A DNA stretch of 64,000 nucleotides. Origin: Amycolatopsis cihanbeyliensis (GTDB lineage: Bacteria > Actinomycetota > Actinomycetes > Mycobacteriales > Pseudonocardiaceae). Below the pieces are notes generated by a model. That model made no database searches and was not told the DNA's origin. It saw nothing but the letters and a program-made list of their open reading frames with translations. The stretch lies in the NCBI RefSeq assembly GCF_006715045.1, contig NZ_VFML01000001.1:4680501-4744500 (forward strand), given 5' to 3'. Below, piece after piece: positions 54,764 to 63,609 of the stretch. How positions within the stretch are numbered: position 1 is the stretch's first letter; each line of letters opens with the position of its first letter. The position numbers and the translations under genes were made by a program.

Positions 54764-54962
54764 GAAGGATCCGTTTCCTGACGATCCCGCGCGCCCGTGG
54801 ATACGTCGGATTTGTCCGAGAATAGGGGACCTGCATCCGTCAAGGTCTAGACCATACGGACCAATCTGTTACTGACCCGCCGGTTCCGCTTACCGATCGA
54901 TGCCGGGGGATAGGGCAAACGCCCGCTCCGCGGTCCGGTGCCCTGGCCGCGGGCTCGAAGGT

Positions 54963-55265
54963 ATGGCGACAACGAACACCCCGGCGGCACTGTGCGCGGC
55001 CGAAAAGCGTGGCCTGGAAGCGTACCTACGGCGCATCGGGCTGGAGCGGGAACTGCCCGCGGAACGGGCGACGTTGCGCGTCGTGCATCGTGCGCATGTC
55101 ACGTCGATCCCGTTCGAGAACCTGGACATCCTGCTCGGCGCGGTGCCCGCGCTGGACATCGGCAGCGTGCGGGACAAGCTCGTCCGGACCGACCGCGGCG
55201 GCTACTGCCACGAGGTGCCGCGTGAGGTGTCCGGCATCGCCCCGCCCGCCGAGTTCGGTCAGTGA
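54963..55265 (+). pseudogene. truncated arylamine N-acetyltransferase
   Basis: The first ~85 of 100 residues match the N-terminal domain of arylamine N-acetyltransferase: LEAYLRRIGL, a SIPFENLDILLG segment and the catalytic cysteine in RGGYCHE. After that the frame turns into unrelated VPREVSGIAPPAEFGQ and stops, so the catalytic His and Asp and two thirds of the protein are missing. The break point is near 55215, next to a second gene fragment on the other strand. It is non-functional as an acetyltransferase. Confidence 0.8.
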
Positions 55266-55564
55266 CCGGATCGTCCGGTGTGGACCTCGGCGCGGGCCCG
55301 GCGCGCGGTCTCGAGCAGGTGTCGCCTGAGCTCGGCGCCGCCACCGGTGTGCGCGCACACCCATTCGAGTTCCTCGTGGAGAGTGGTGGCGAGTATGCCG
55401 GGATCGTCGGAGGAGACCACGAACGGGAGACCGGCGGAAAGGAACCGGTGCACCGGGTGGTGGGCGGGATCCGTGATACCCCGCGAGCGCCCGGTCGATA
55501 CTGGCACCCGCCCCGCAACGGATTTCCGGCCCCCGCCACTCGTGTGGGAGGTGCGGGTCGTCAT
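55259..55564 (-). pseudogene. adenosine deaminase C-terminal fragment
   Basis: On the minus strand, a ~70-residue stretch (GITDPAHHPVHRFLSAG, VVSSDDPGILATTL then EELEWV) matches the last part of adenosine/AMP deaminases, including the metal-binding Asp pair. The N-terminal two thirds, with the other zinc ligands, are absent. Sequence before the match (about 55500-55564) is unrelated. It meets the truncated acetyltransferase tail-to-tail within 10 bases, suggesting one deletion or recombination event damaged both genes. Confidence 0.7.
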
Positions 55565-56280
55565 CGGCGGGGTTCCCAGCGGAAGAGCCGGGAGGCCAGG
55601 AGGACGGCGACGACGACCCAGGCCAGGGTGGGTGCGAGCAGGAGCAGGGAGTCGGTGACGGCGACGCCGCCGTTCCAGGCGTTGACGACGAGCTCGGTGG
55701 CCGACCCGCCGGGTAGCAGGCGTTTGAGCAGCGTGAGGTCCTCGGTGCCGGCGATACCGGCCCAGCTGGCGACGGCGATGACGCCGAGGCTGACGGGCAG
55801 CGTGGTGACCTGGGCATGTTCGGGGGAGTTGGTCAGTCCCGCCGTGGCCAGCCCCAGGCCGATCATCATGCTCACCGTGGCCAGGACGGCCACCGCGAGC
55901 AGGCCGATGTTGTCCGGCTCGTCGGCAACCACGCCCAGCACCGTCATGGTCACGGCCACCTGGATCAGTGCGATGACCGTGACCGGCAGCACCAGCCCGG
56001 TCAGGATGCCCGCGTCACCGGCGGAGGTGGAGCGCAGCCGCTTGAGGAACAGGTTCTGCCTGCGCGCGGCCAGCGTGGTGACCGAGCTGGCGTAGAGCCC
56101 GAACGCGCACACGGTGAACAGCACGATCGCCGCGATGTAGCCGAGGCTGGCCAGCTTGGCGAATGTCTCGTGCTGGTAGACGAAGAACGCGCTGACCGCG
56201 ACGGGCATCACGAAGCTGGTGATCAGCACCGAGCGGTTGCGGAAGATCTGGATCAGCTCACTGAGCGCGATCGCGAGCAT
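55561..56280 (-). CDS. ABC-2 type exporter permease
   Basis: This 239-residue protein has six membrane helices in ABC-2 permease order (LSELIQIFRNRSVLITSFVMP N-terminal segment; QNLFLKRLRSTSA coupling region). It starts at ATG 56280 within a longer frame whose upstream part is not credible. It partners the ATPase gene 96 bases upstream. Substrate unknown; the adjacent DesK/DesR-like pair suggests expression in response to an envelope or drug signal. Confidence 0.85.
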   Translation of the reverse strand: MLAIALSELIQIFRNRSVLITSFVMPVAVSAFFVYQHETFAKLASLGYIAAIVLFTVCAFGLYASSVTTLAARRQNLFLKRLRSTSAGDAGILTGLVLPVTVIALIQVAVTMTVLGVVADEPDNIGLLAVAVLATVSMMIGLGLATAGLTNSPEHAQVTTLPVSLGVIAVASWAGIAGTEDLTLLKRLLPGGSATELVVNAWNGGVAVTDSLLLLAPTLAWVVVAVLLASRLFRWEPRR

Positions 56281-56376
56281 GGCTGAGGTGTCCTTTCCGG
56301 AGGGAGTGTGGTCCAGGAGCCGTTGAAGACGGTGCCTGCGCAAAGGTGATGCGGGGCGCGCCTTGTCAGACACTGC

Positions 56377-57258
56377 CTAGTTGTCGATGGCGCGGAACAC
56401 GTCGTCGAGCCGGGTCGGGCCCGCTTCGAGCTCGCGCAGCTCCACCGCGTGCTCCTGCGCCCATCGGAGCAGGGTGAACAGGTCGTGCTGCAGGTGATGG
56501 GTCTCGATCAGGAACCTCCCTTCGCTCTCGCGCCTGCCCCGCAGCGGCAGCGCGGGCGCCGAAGGCGGAAGGGCGAACCGGATCACCGCGGGCAGCGCCC
56601 GCGTCAGCTCGGCGACGGTGCCCTCCTGGTGGAACGCTCCCTTGTGCAGCAGTCCGATGCGGTCGGCGCGTTGCTGCGCCTCCTCCAGGTAGTGCGTGGT
56701 GAGCACGATCGTGGACCCGTCCTCGCGTAGCTTGTCCACCGCGTCCCACAACGCGTCCCGGGACTGGATGTCCAAACCGGTCGTGGGTTCGTCCAGGAAG
56801 ATCAGCTCCGGCGCGCCGTACACCGTGGTGGCGAAGTCCAGCCGCCGCTTCTCACCGCCGGAGAGCCGCGACACCCTTGTAGCGGCCTTGCGCGTGAGAT
56901 CCACGATGCTGAGCACCCGCTCGACCCGGTCCGTGCGCTGGGTCAGCTTCCCGATCAGCCGGATCGACTCCCGTACCGTCAGATCCGGGGAGAACCCGCT
57001 CTCCTGCAGCATGATGCCCATCTTGGGCCGCACGGCGGACCGGTCCCGCGGGCTCCATCCGAGCACCCTCACCGTGCCCGACGTCGGCGCCCGGTGGCCT
57101 TCGAGGGTCTCCATGGTCGAAGTCTTGCCGGCCCCGTTCGTGCCGAGCAGGGCGTAGAACTCGCCCCTCCGCACCTGAAAGGACAGATCCTGCACAGCGT
57201 GGAAGTCACCGTACCTGACGTTCAAACGTTCCACGTCGATCACTGGTGTCGAGGTCAT
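56377..57258 (-). CDS. ABC exporter ATP-binding protein
   Basis: The 293-residue ATPase has Walker A GTNGAGKTS near residue 39, signature LSGGEKRR, Walker B LIFLDEPTTGLD and the switch His in VLTTHYLEEA. The C-terminal extension resembles CcmA/DrrA-type exporters. The ATG at 57258 gives the conserved VIDVERLNVRYGDF start; an ATG at 57309 is an alternative. A perfect 18-bp palindrome lies directly before 57258. The gene diverges from a histidine kinase gene. Confidence 0.88.
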   Translation of the reverse strand: MTSTPVIDVERLNVRYGDFHAVQDLSFQVRRGEFYALLGTNGAGKTSTMETLEGHRAPTSGTVRVLGWSPRDRSAVRPKMGIMLQESGFSPDLTVRESIRLIGKLTQRTDRVERVLSIVDLTRKAATRVSRLSGGEKRRLDFATTVYGAPELIFLDEPTTGLDIQSRDALWDAVDKLREDGSTIVLTTHYLEEAQQRADRIGLLHKGAFHQEGTVAELTRALPAVIRFALPPSAPALPLRGRRESEGRFLIETHHLQHDLFTLLRWAQEHAVELRELEAGPTRLDDVFRAIDN

Positions 57259-57276
57259 GCCGTTGATCTCAACGGC
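57259..57276. promoter_or_regulatory. palindrome before the ABC exporter
   Basis: GCCGTTGATCTCAACGGC has perfect 8-bp arms around TC and abuts the ATPase ATG at 57258. It may be the binding site of the divergent response regulator or a hairpin masking the start. TGAC-N5-GTCA at 57343-57355 in the same gap is a second weak dyad. Confidence 0.5.
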
Positions 57277-57447
57277 AAGGGCATACTCCTGCCAGTGCGA
57301 CCACGTCATCACTTCGCCGTGACATTCCTTGGGGTGAACGTATGACGCGGTGTCACTGGTGCACCCCACCGCACCGGGACGATACTGGGCAGCGGACTCT
57401 GCCGCTCGAACCCGGAGACTCGCCTATGGACACCAGCCCACCGCGCG

Positions 57448-58590
57448 ATGCCGCCGACCGTCGACATGGCTGAGGACACCGAACCGGCGTGGGGCACGCT
57501 GCGCAGGCTCAACCTCACCATGTTTCTCCCGCTGCTCGCCGTCGCCGGGGCGCTGGTGGTGGCGGTCGCCGCCCGGTCGTGGTGGCAGGCTCTCGTCCTG
57601 AGCGCGAGCGTGGTGGCGGTCCTGGTGGTCTTCGTGCGGTGGGCGGCAGGCGACGTCCTGCGCGTCGCGCTCCCCTGCCTGGTCGTCACCGCCGCCGTGT
57701 GGCCCTTCTCCGTACTGGTGGCCGGCAGCGGCGCGGCCTTCTTCGCGCTCTGCTGCGTGGGCTCCTTCGTCATCCCCCAGCTGTCGCGCCACCGGGGCGC
57801 GGCGGCTGTCGCGCTCGCCACCTACGTCGCCACGGTGGGGGCGGGGAGGTTGCTGGTGTCGCACGAGGACGTCCCCGGTGTCCTGTTCCAGTACGTTCTC
57901 GTCCCCACCGGCGTCACCGTGGTGGCGGTCGGGCTCATGTTCCCCAACAAGCGGTTCTACGACGTCGTCACGGAGCTGGAGGAGGCACGGGAGCGGGAAG
58001 CGGAGCTGGCCGTCACCCGCGAGCGTGTCCGGTTCGCCGGCGACCTGCACGACATCCAGGGCCACACCCTCCATGTGGTGAAGCTCAAGACCGCGCTCGC
58101 CCGGAAGCTGGTGGACAGCGACACCGAACGAGCCAAGCAGGAGCTGCACGAGATCCACGAGCTCGTCAGCGACACCATCACCCAGACCAAGGAACTCGCC
58201 TACGCGCAGCGCAGGCTCAACCTCTCCGCCGAGCTGGAGAACGCGAGGAACCTCTTCGAGGCCGCGGGCATCCACGTGCGTGTCAACCGCGAAGCCGACG
58301 TCGCCCCTGGCGCGAGCGAGCTGCTCGGCCAGGTCCTCCGCGAGACGACCACGAACATCCTGCGGCACGCCCAGGCGACCCGGGTGCGGATCACCCTGTC
58401 CGAACGGAGTATCACCATCGTCAACGACGGCGCCCAGCGAACCCCGCTGCCCGAGCTGCGCGGCCTGGCCGCCCTCGAACAACGCGTCGCCGCCGACGGA
58501 GGCGAACTGACGGTCGAGCAGGACAACGGCCAGTTCCGGACAGCCGCGGGATTCCCGCGTCACGTTGAAGAAGCACAGGAGAACCGATGA
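57448..58590 (+). CDS. sensor histidine kinase, DesK/NarX type
   Basis: The 380-residue kinase has five or six membrane helices (about 20-165) with very short external loops. This architecture suits sensing of membrane state or lipophilic drugs, as in DesK. A short coiled coil precedes the HisKA_3 box DLHDIQGHTLHVVKLK (phospho-His near residue 208). The ATPase domain has VLRETTTNILRHAQATRVRI and a GLAALEQRVAADGGEL G-box. It overlaps the response regulator start by four bases. A GTG/ATG start at 57466 is also possible. Confidence 0.9.
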   Translation: MPPTVDMAEDTEPAWGTLRRLNLTMFLPLLAVAGALVVAVAARSWWQALVLSASVVAVLVVFVRWAAGDVLRVALPCLVVTAAVWPFSVLVAGSGAAFFALCCVGSFVIPQLSRHRGAAAVALATYVATVGAGRLLVSHEDVPGVLFQYVLVPTGVTVVAVGLMFPNKRFYDVVTELEEAREREAELAVTRERVRFAGDLHDIQGHTLHVVKLKTALARKLVDSDTERAKQELHEIHELVSDTITQTKELAYAQRRLNLSAELENARNLFEAAGIHVRVNREADVAPGASELLGQVLRETTTNILRHAQATRVRITLSERSITIVNDGAQRTPLPELRGLAALEQRVAADGGELTVEQDNGQFRTAAGFPRHVEEAQENR

Positions 58591-59189
58591 CCACCGTGGT
58601 GCTCGCCGACGACGAGGCCTTGCTCCGCAAGGCCATGGCCGCACTGCTCCCGCTCGAGGGCGAGATCACCGTGCTCGCCGAAGCGGCGAACGGCGAGGAA
58701 GCCGTCCAGGCCACCCTGCGACACGAGCCCGACGTGCTCGTCATCGACCTCGAGATGCCCGGCGTGGACGGTCTCGGCGCCGTCGCGGAGATCCACCGCA
58801 CCCGGCCGAACCAGGTCATCCTCATGCTGACCCGTCACGCCAAACCCGGAGTACTCCGCAAAGCCCTCAAACTCGGAGTCCAGGGCTTCGTCAGCAAGTC
58901 CGCCGAACCCGCGCACATCACCTCGGTCATCACCGCCCTGCACGAAGGCAGGCGCTGGGTCGACCCGGACGTCTCCGCGCTCGCCGTGGTCGACGACTGC
59001 CCCCTCACCGACCGCGAGCTCGATGTGCTGCGCGCGACCGGCAACGGGTACTCCGTCGCCGATATCGCCACCCAGCTCCACCTCGCGCAAGGCACGGTAC
59101 GCAACTACCTTTCCAACGCCATGCAGAAAACCCAGACGCAGAACCGGCACGAAGCGGCCAGATACGCACGCGAGCACGACTGGCTGTAA
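58587..59189 (+). CDS. response regulator, NarL/DesR type
   Basis: The 200-residue regulator has a CheY-like receiver (acidic pocket VLADDE, phospho-Asp in LVIDLEMPG near residue 54, Thr in LMLTRHA, Lys in VSKSAEP). A C-terminal GerE helix-turn-helix follows (LTDRELDVLRATGNGYSVADIATQL). The ATG overlaps the kinase stop (ATGA), so they form a cognate pair. Likely targets are the divergent ABC exporter and itself. Confidence 0.94.
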   Translation: MTTVVLADDEALLRKAMAALLPLEGEITVLAEAANGEEAVQATLRHEPDVLVIDLEMPGVDGLGAVAEIHRTRPNQVILMLTRHAKPGVLRKALKLGVQGFVSKSAEPAHITSVITALHEGRRWVDPDVSALAVVDDCPLTDRELDVLRATGNGYSVADIATQLHLAQGTVRNYLSNAMQKTQTQNRHEAARYAREHDWL

Positions 59190-59220
59190 GGCCCGGCCCG
59201 CCACCTGGCGCGACCATCGG

Positions 59221-60675
59221 CTACCTGGTGGCGACGGTGAGCAGCTCGTCGTCGATCCAGCCGCGGGTGTGCAGGGCGGCGCAGAACCGGTGGTAGGAGT
59301 CGGTCAGCGCGTCCCGCTCCGCCGGATCCGGTTCGATCAGCTCGGACTCCCCGGTCAGCCGGCGGCTGGCCTCGCCGAGCCCGCCGGGCATGCCGCCGGC
59401 GGCGGCCAGCAGGGCGGCGCCGTAGCCGGTTTCCGCGTGCGGTGCGATCCGCAGGCCGAGTCCGGTGACGGTCGCCCTGATTTTGTTCCACAGTGGACTT
59501 TTGCTCCCGCCACCCGCTGCGGACAGTGGTGCGGTCACCCGGATACCCAGCCTGCGTAGGTGATCCAGCGCGAGACGTTCGAGGAAGGCGACCCCCTCCA
59601 GCCTGGCGCGGTGCGCCTCGACCTCGTCCACGGGTGTTCCCGTCACGAATCCCCGTGCCGCGGGTGAGGCGAACGGGAACCGCTCGCCGGGCCTGCGCAG
59701 CGGGTAGGCCACGATCCGTGCGGGACCTCCCGCCGCCGCGGCCGCATCCAGCCGGGCCAGCTCGGGAGTGTCCGAAACGGACTCGCCGCCGGTGTTCGAT
59801 GCCCCGCCGGGCAACCACCATCCATCCGGGTGGCGGTGGCTGTACATCGCGCCGGTGGGATCCGGTACCAGCCGCTCGGTGACCCCCTTGAGCACGTAGG
59901 TGGTGCCGAGAATGCCGACGAACTGGCCCGGCGTGACCGCACCGGAGGCGAGCTGGCCCGCACACCCGTCGGTCATTCCGGCCACCACCCGGCAGCCGGT
60001 GCGCAGCCCGGTCCTCTCGGCGGCCGGCGGGCCGACCTCGCCGAGCACGGTGCAGGGCGCGACGACGTCGGGTAACCAGGCCGCCGGGACGCCGAGCGCG
60101 TCGAACACCTCGCCCGCCCACTCGCCGGCGAGGGGGTCGTAGCCACTCTTCAACGCGTGCGCGGAATCCGTGGCCACCGGAGCACCCACCAGCTCGGCGC
60201 CGACCAGCTCAGGGGTGTGCCGGATCGCGGCCGCCCCGGCGATATGGTCGCGCAGCCAGCCGATCCGGCCGAGCGCGGCGGTGCCGGACACGGCCATCCC
60301 GAGCGCCCGCCAGCGCGCCTCGCCCAGCTCGGCGGCCTTGGCGTTGTACGGGGTTCCACGCCGGTCGTCGTACATCAGCGCGGGCGAGCACGGCCGCCCC
60401 CTGCCGTCCACGGCCACGATGGTGCCCGAGGTCGCGGCGACCGACACGGCGGTGACCTCGGCACCCCGGCCGGGTAGGGCCGTGGTGGTCCGGCGCAGCG
60501 CGGTCGCGACGGCGGGCCACCAGCTCCGCGCGTCCTGCTCGCTGTGCCCCGCCGCGGCGCGGATCGGGGCCGGCAGCGGCGTCGCCGCGGTGGCCAGCAC
60601 CCGGCCGGCGCCGTCCACCGCGAGGGTGCGTACCCCCGCCGTGGCGACGTCGATGCCGATGGTCACTCCGGTCAT
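59221..60675 (-). CDS. FGGY family carbohydrate kinase
   Basis: The 484-residue kinase has the FGGY pattern: IGIDVATAGVRTLAVDGAG phosphate-1 loop at residues 6-24, AVSVAATSGTIVAVD, the MTDGCAGQLASG region and the adenosine motif AAGGGSKSPLWNKIRATVTG near residue 410. Substrate could be a ketose such as xylulose, ribulose or a tetrulose; the sequence does not say which. It overlaps the polyol-type MFS permease gene by four bases (ATGA) and is probably its partner. A longer in-frame extension to 61581 lies on top of the permease gene and is rejected. Confidence 0.88.
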   Translation of the reverse strand: MTGVTIGIDVATAGVRTLAVDGAGRVLATAATPLPAPIRAAAGHSEQDARSWWPAVATALRRTTTALPGRGAEVTAVSVAATSGTIVAVDGRGRPCSPALMYDDRRGTPYNAKAAELGEARWRALGMAVSGTAALGRIGWLRDHIAGAAAIRHTPELVGAELVGAPVATDSAHALKSGYDPLAGEWAGEVFDALGVPAAWLPDVVAPCTVLGEVGPPAAERTGLRTGCRVVAGMTDGCAGQLASGAVTPGQFVGILGTTYVLKGVTERLVPDPTGAMYSHRHPDGWWLPGGASNTGGESVSDTPELARLDAAAAAGGPARIVAYPLRRPGERFPFASPAARGFVTGTPVDEVEAHRARLEGVAFLERLALDHLRRLGIRVTAPLSAAGGGSKSPLWNKIRATVTGLGLRIAPHAETGYGAALLAAAGGMPGGLGEASRRLTGESELIEPDPAERDALTDSYHRFCAALHTRGWIDDELLTVATR

Positions 60676-62006
60676 GTGACGACGACCTTCTCCCCGGCCT
60701 GTTGCAAGGTGGCGTTCTTCTCGAGTGCTTGCTCGGTTTCCTCCGGCAGCTTGAGGAACCGGGTCAGTATCGCCGCGACGATGTACAGCGCGGCGAAAAT
60801 GATCACCACCCCGGCACCGCCGAACGGCCCGAGGAAGAGGCTGACCACCGCCGGTCCGGCGAAGGTGGCCGCACCGGCCCCGAAGTTCAACAGTGCCATG
60901 GCGCCGCCCTTGTTCTCCGGGGCCAGCGAGGGCAGCAGCGCCGAGATGGGCACGAACCCGGCGAGTGTGGCACCGTACAGCGCGCCCACCAGCAGTGCCA
61001 GCCAGTAGTAGTCGGCACCCGCGTACACCGGCACGAAGTACAGCAGCAGGATCGAGACGGCGCACCCGATCGCGCCGAAGTAGGTGATCGTGGTCCGCCA
61101 GCCGATCTTGTCGCTGAGTACGCCGAAGATCAGGTTGAAGAAGATGTTGGTGCCGAAGATCACCGACACCAGCAGCAACCAGCGACTCTCGCCGAAACCG
61201 ATCTCGCTGATGAAGATGGTCGGGAAGAACACCAGTATGCCGAACTCCGGGGCGGTGTTGATCACTCGGACGAGCATGCCGATCCCCACCCGCGGCTTCT
61301 TCCAGGCGATGGACAGGCTGGACACCAGGCTTTGCACCGGCTTGACCTCGGGCGGGGCGAGCCGCTCCCGCCCGGTACGCTCGCGCACGCCGAGCAGGCA
61401 GACCAGGCCACCGAGGGCGAGGATGCCGATCGAAAGCCAGAGCGTGCCGTAGTGCCCGAGGACCGGGTTGGTGAAGTTGGCGACCAGCGCCCCCAGCGTC
61501 GGCAGGCCCCCGGTGAACGCGAAGTAGAACCAACCCACCGCGGCACCCAGCCGGGCGACCGGGGCGACAGCGGTGATCCACACCAGGAACCCGAAGGCGA
61601 ACATCGGGTAGCCGAACCCGCGCAACCCGTAGAACACCATCATCAGCGGGTAGCTCTCACCCGCGACGGCCACCGCGAGGAACAGCGCGTCGAAGACCAC
61701 CCAGATGACCAGACCGGCGAACATCACCCGGCGTGGCCCCCATAGCTCGGACAGCGCGCCGGACAGCCAGGACGCGAGCATGACCGCGACCCCGTACACG
61801 GTGATGACGTGCGACGCCCGGATATCGGTACCGGCGCCGTTGTCGGCCATGAACGGCGCGATGAACGCCGATTCGACGCCGTCGCCGATCATGAACAGCA
61901 GCAGGCCGACGTAGCCGAGAAACAGCGGTGCCGGCAGGCCCCACCTGTTCAACATCCGCTTGAACGGGCTGGGCTGGGACAACTCCGGTGTTGTCAACTG
62001 GCTCAT
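60672..62006 (-). CDS. MFS transporter, RbtT/DalT/CsbX polyol permease family
   Basis: The 444-residue transporter has twelve membrane helices and the RbtT/DalT/CsbX signatures, including LFMIGDGVESAFIAPF in the first helix and GFGYPMFAFGFLVWI. Such permeases import pentitols such as ribitol and D-arabitol. ATG 62006 follows GGAGG by five bases; 62018 is in frame upstream. A DeoR-type operator lies at 62046-62058. It is translated in step with the FGGY kinase. Confidence 0.87.
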   Translation of the reverse strand: MSQLTTPELSQPSPFKRMLNRWGLPAPLFLGYVGLLLFMIGDGVESAFIAPFMADNGAGTDIRASHVITVYGVAVMLASWLSGALSELWGPRRVMFAGLVIWVVFDALFLAVAVAGESYPLMMVFYGLRGFGYPMFAFGFLVWITAVAPVARLGAAVGWFYFAFTGGLPTLGALVANFTNPVLGHYGTLWLSIGILALGGLVCLLGVRERTGRERLAPPEVKPVQSLVSSLSIAWKKPRVGIGMLVRVINTAPEFGILVFFPTIFISEIGFGESRWLLLVSVIFGTNIFFNLIFGVLSDKIGWRTTITYFGAIGCAVSILLLYFVPVYAGADYYWLALLVGALYGATLAGFVPISALLPSLAPENKGGAMALLNFGAGAATFAGPAVVSLFLGPFGGAGVVIIFAALYIVAAILTRFLKLPEETEQALEKNATLQQAGEKVVVT

Positions 62007-62045
62007 ATATGCCTCCATGACAAGTGCTGGACGTATCATGGAGTC

Positions 62046-62058
62046 TGTTAATTTAACA
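62046..62058. promoter_or_regulatory. DeoR operator copy 1
   Basis: TGTTAATTTAACA is a perfect palindrome in GC-rich surroundings, between the MFS permease start and the DeoR gene end. Its 11-bp core GTTAATTTAAC recurs at 63570-63580. Confidence 0.7.
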
Positions 62059-62092
62059 CGCAAGATGTTGCGAGAAGTTTTCCTCGTATCGC

Positions 62093-62884
62093 TCAGCGCG
62101 GGGCGACATCCACCGTGGTGCGGTTGCGCAGCTCCTCCACCAGCGGGCTCGGCACCGCGGAGTCCACGATCAGCCGGTCGTAGTCGGTCACCGGGGCCAG
62201 CCGGTGCAGGGCCGACCGGGGCATCTTGCTGGCGTCCATCAGCAGGACCTTGGTCTCCGCGCTGGCCAGCATGGCGCGCTTGACCATCACGATCTCCGGC
62301 TCCTGATGGAAGGTCATCTCCGCGTTCATCGAGGAGGTGGACACGAAGGTCGCGTCCACCGTGATCCGCTCGACCGCCTCGAGGCAGGGCATGCCGAGGA
62401 AGGAGTCGTGCGTGCTGGAGTAGTCCCCGCCGATGCAGATCAACCGCAGGTCCTCGACGTGCTTGAGCTCCTCGATGGTGCGCAGGTAGTTCGTGGCCAC
62501 GGTCAGCGGCACCACCTCGGGCAACAGCTTGGCCAGCGCGAGCGCGCTGGTCGAGTCGTCGAGCAGGATCGACATGCCCGGTTCGACATGGGTCAGTGCC
62601 TGCTTCGCGATCGCCGACTTCGCCTCGACATGCGCGCCGAGCCGGTACTCGGCGTTGCTCTCGAACACGGTCGAAGGCTGGGCGGACACCCCGCCGCGGA
62701 ACTTGCGCAGCAGCCCTCGCCTGGCGAGCTCATCGAGGTCGCGATGCACCGTCATGACACTGACCCCGGTGAGCTCGGCCAACTCGGCCGCGGAGGCCGA
62801 GCCCCGGTTCACCACGTAGTCGGTGATGCGTTGCTGCCTGATGCTTCGAGAGCGCGCGCTGCCCCCGCTCGACGTCTCGCTCAT
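62093..62884 (-). CDS. DeoR family transcriptional repressor
   Basis: The 263-residue protein has the DeoR helix-turn-helix (RQQRITDYVVNRGSASAAEL, SVMTVHRDLDELARRGLLRKFRGG, about residues 16-65) and an effector domain of the ribose-5-phosphate isomerase-like fold (LDDSTSALALAKLLP, VATNYLRTIEEL, CIGGDYSSTHDSFLG). DeoR repressors usually sense phosphorylated sugars. It lies between two copies of the same palindrome, pointing to control of the permease/kinase operon, the HAD gene and its own operon with the phosphatase. Confidence 0.93.
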   Translation of the reverse strand: MSETSSGGSARSRSIRQQRITDYVVNRGSASAAELAELTGVSVMTVHRDLDELARRGLLRKFRGGVSAQPSTVFESNAEYRLGAHVEAKSAIAKQALTHVEPGMSILLDDSTSALALAKLLPEVVPLTVATNYLRTIEELKHVEDLRLICIGGDYSSTHDSFLGMPCLEAVERITVDATFVSTSSMNAEMTFHQEPEIVMVKRAMLASAETKVLLMDASKMPRSALHRLAPVTDYDRLIVDSAVPSPLVEELRNRTTVDVAPR

Positions 62885-62896
62885 CCGACCAGGATC

Positions 62897-63520
62897 TCAC
62901 TCCCGGCCACCGGTCGGCTGGTTGAACCGCCGAATCGCGGTGTTCTCGCCATCGATGGCGAGTTCGGTGAGGGCGCAGTTGTCCACCCGGGGGAACACCG
63001 TGCGGTAGGCGCGCAGCGGGATGCCGACCAGCTCGCACAGGGTCAGCCGGAGCAGGGTGTTGTGCGCGACCACCAGCACCGGACCGGCGCCGGACTCGGC
63101 CTCCGCGATGGCGCGCAGCGCGGCGGCGCCCCGCTTCGCGGCCCGCTCCGGCGGCTCCGATCCGGGAAAGGCCCCGCGCACCGGGTCGGCGCGGAACTCG
63201 TCGACCAGCTCCCTTTCCACCTCGTTCAGGGTGTGGCCCTCCGCCGCGCCGAAGTGCACCTCGCGCAGGTCCGCCACCTCGACCGGGCGCAGGCCGAGCG
63301 CGCGGGCGGCCGGTCGGGCGGTGTGCAGGGCGCGTCGCTGCGGGGAGCAGTACAGCGCTCCCGGCCCGCGCCCGGCGGGCAGCGCCGCCAGGAAGCGGGC
63401 CAGCGACTCCGCCTGCGCGACACCGGTGGCGGTCAGCGCCACCTCGCTGGTGCCGGCGTAGCGGTTCTCGGCGTGCCACTCGGTCTCGCCGTGCCGCACC
63501 AGGAACAGGTGGGTGCTCAT
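62897..63520 (-). CDS. histidine phosphatase (phosphoglycerate mutase-like)
   Basis: The 207-residue protein opens with LVRHGETEWHAENRYAG, the phospho-histidine motif RHG with the following Glu. It keeps the second catalytic His in VLVVAHNTLLRL near residue 150 and the Glu in the LREVHFGAAEG segment. The superfamily includes sugar-phosphate phosphatases; its place in a sugar cluster suggests dephosphorylation of an intermediate. It lies 12 bases upstream of the DeoR gene on the same strand. The second DeoR operator is 49 bases before its start. Confidence 0.88.
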   Translation of the reverse strand: MSTHLFLVRHGETEWHAENRYAGTSEVALTATGVAQAESLARFLAALPAGRGPGALYCSPQRRALHTARPAARALGLRPVEVADLREVHFGAAEGHTLNEVERELVDEFRADPVRGAFPGSEPPERAAKRGAAALRAIAEAESGAGPVLVVAHNTLLRLTLCELVGIPLRAYRTVFPRVDNCALTELAIDGENTAIRRFNQPTGGRE

Positions 63521-63568
63521 CGTTCCCTCCGGATGTAACAGTCAGGCCGTGACAAGTCTCGTCTACGA

Positions 63569-63581
63569 TGTTAATTTAACG
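63569..63581. promoter_or_regulatory. DeoR operator copy 2
   Basis: TGTTAATTTAACG, identical to copy 1 except the last base, lies between the divergent histidine phosphatase and HAD phosphatase genes and could control both. Confidence 0.7.
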
Positions 63582-63609
63582 ATAACCGTGTGAAAGGGGT
63601 TGTTACACC

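Noticed and set aside
60676..61581. In-frame upstream extension of the FGGY kinase
   Set aside because: It lies on top of the MFS permease in another frame; the kinase fold begins at the ATG at 60675.
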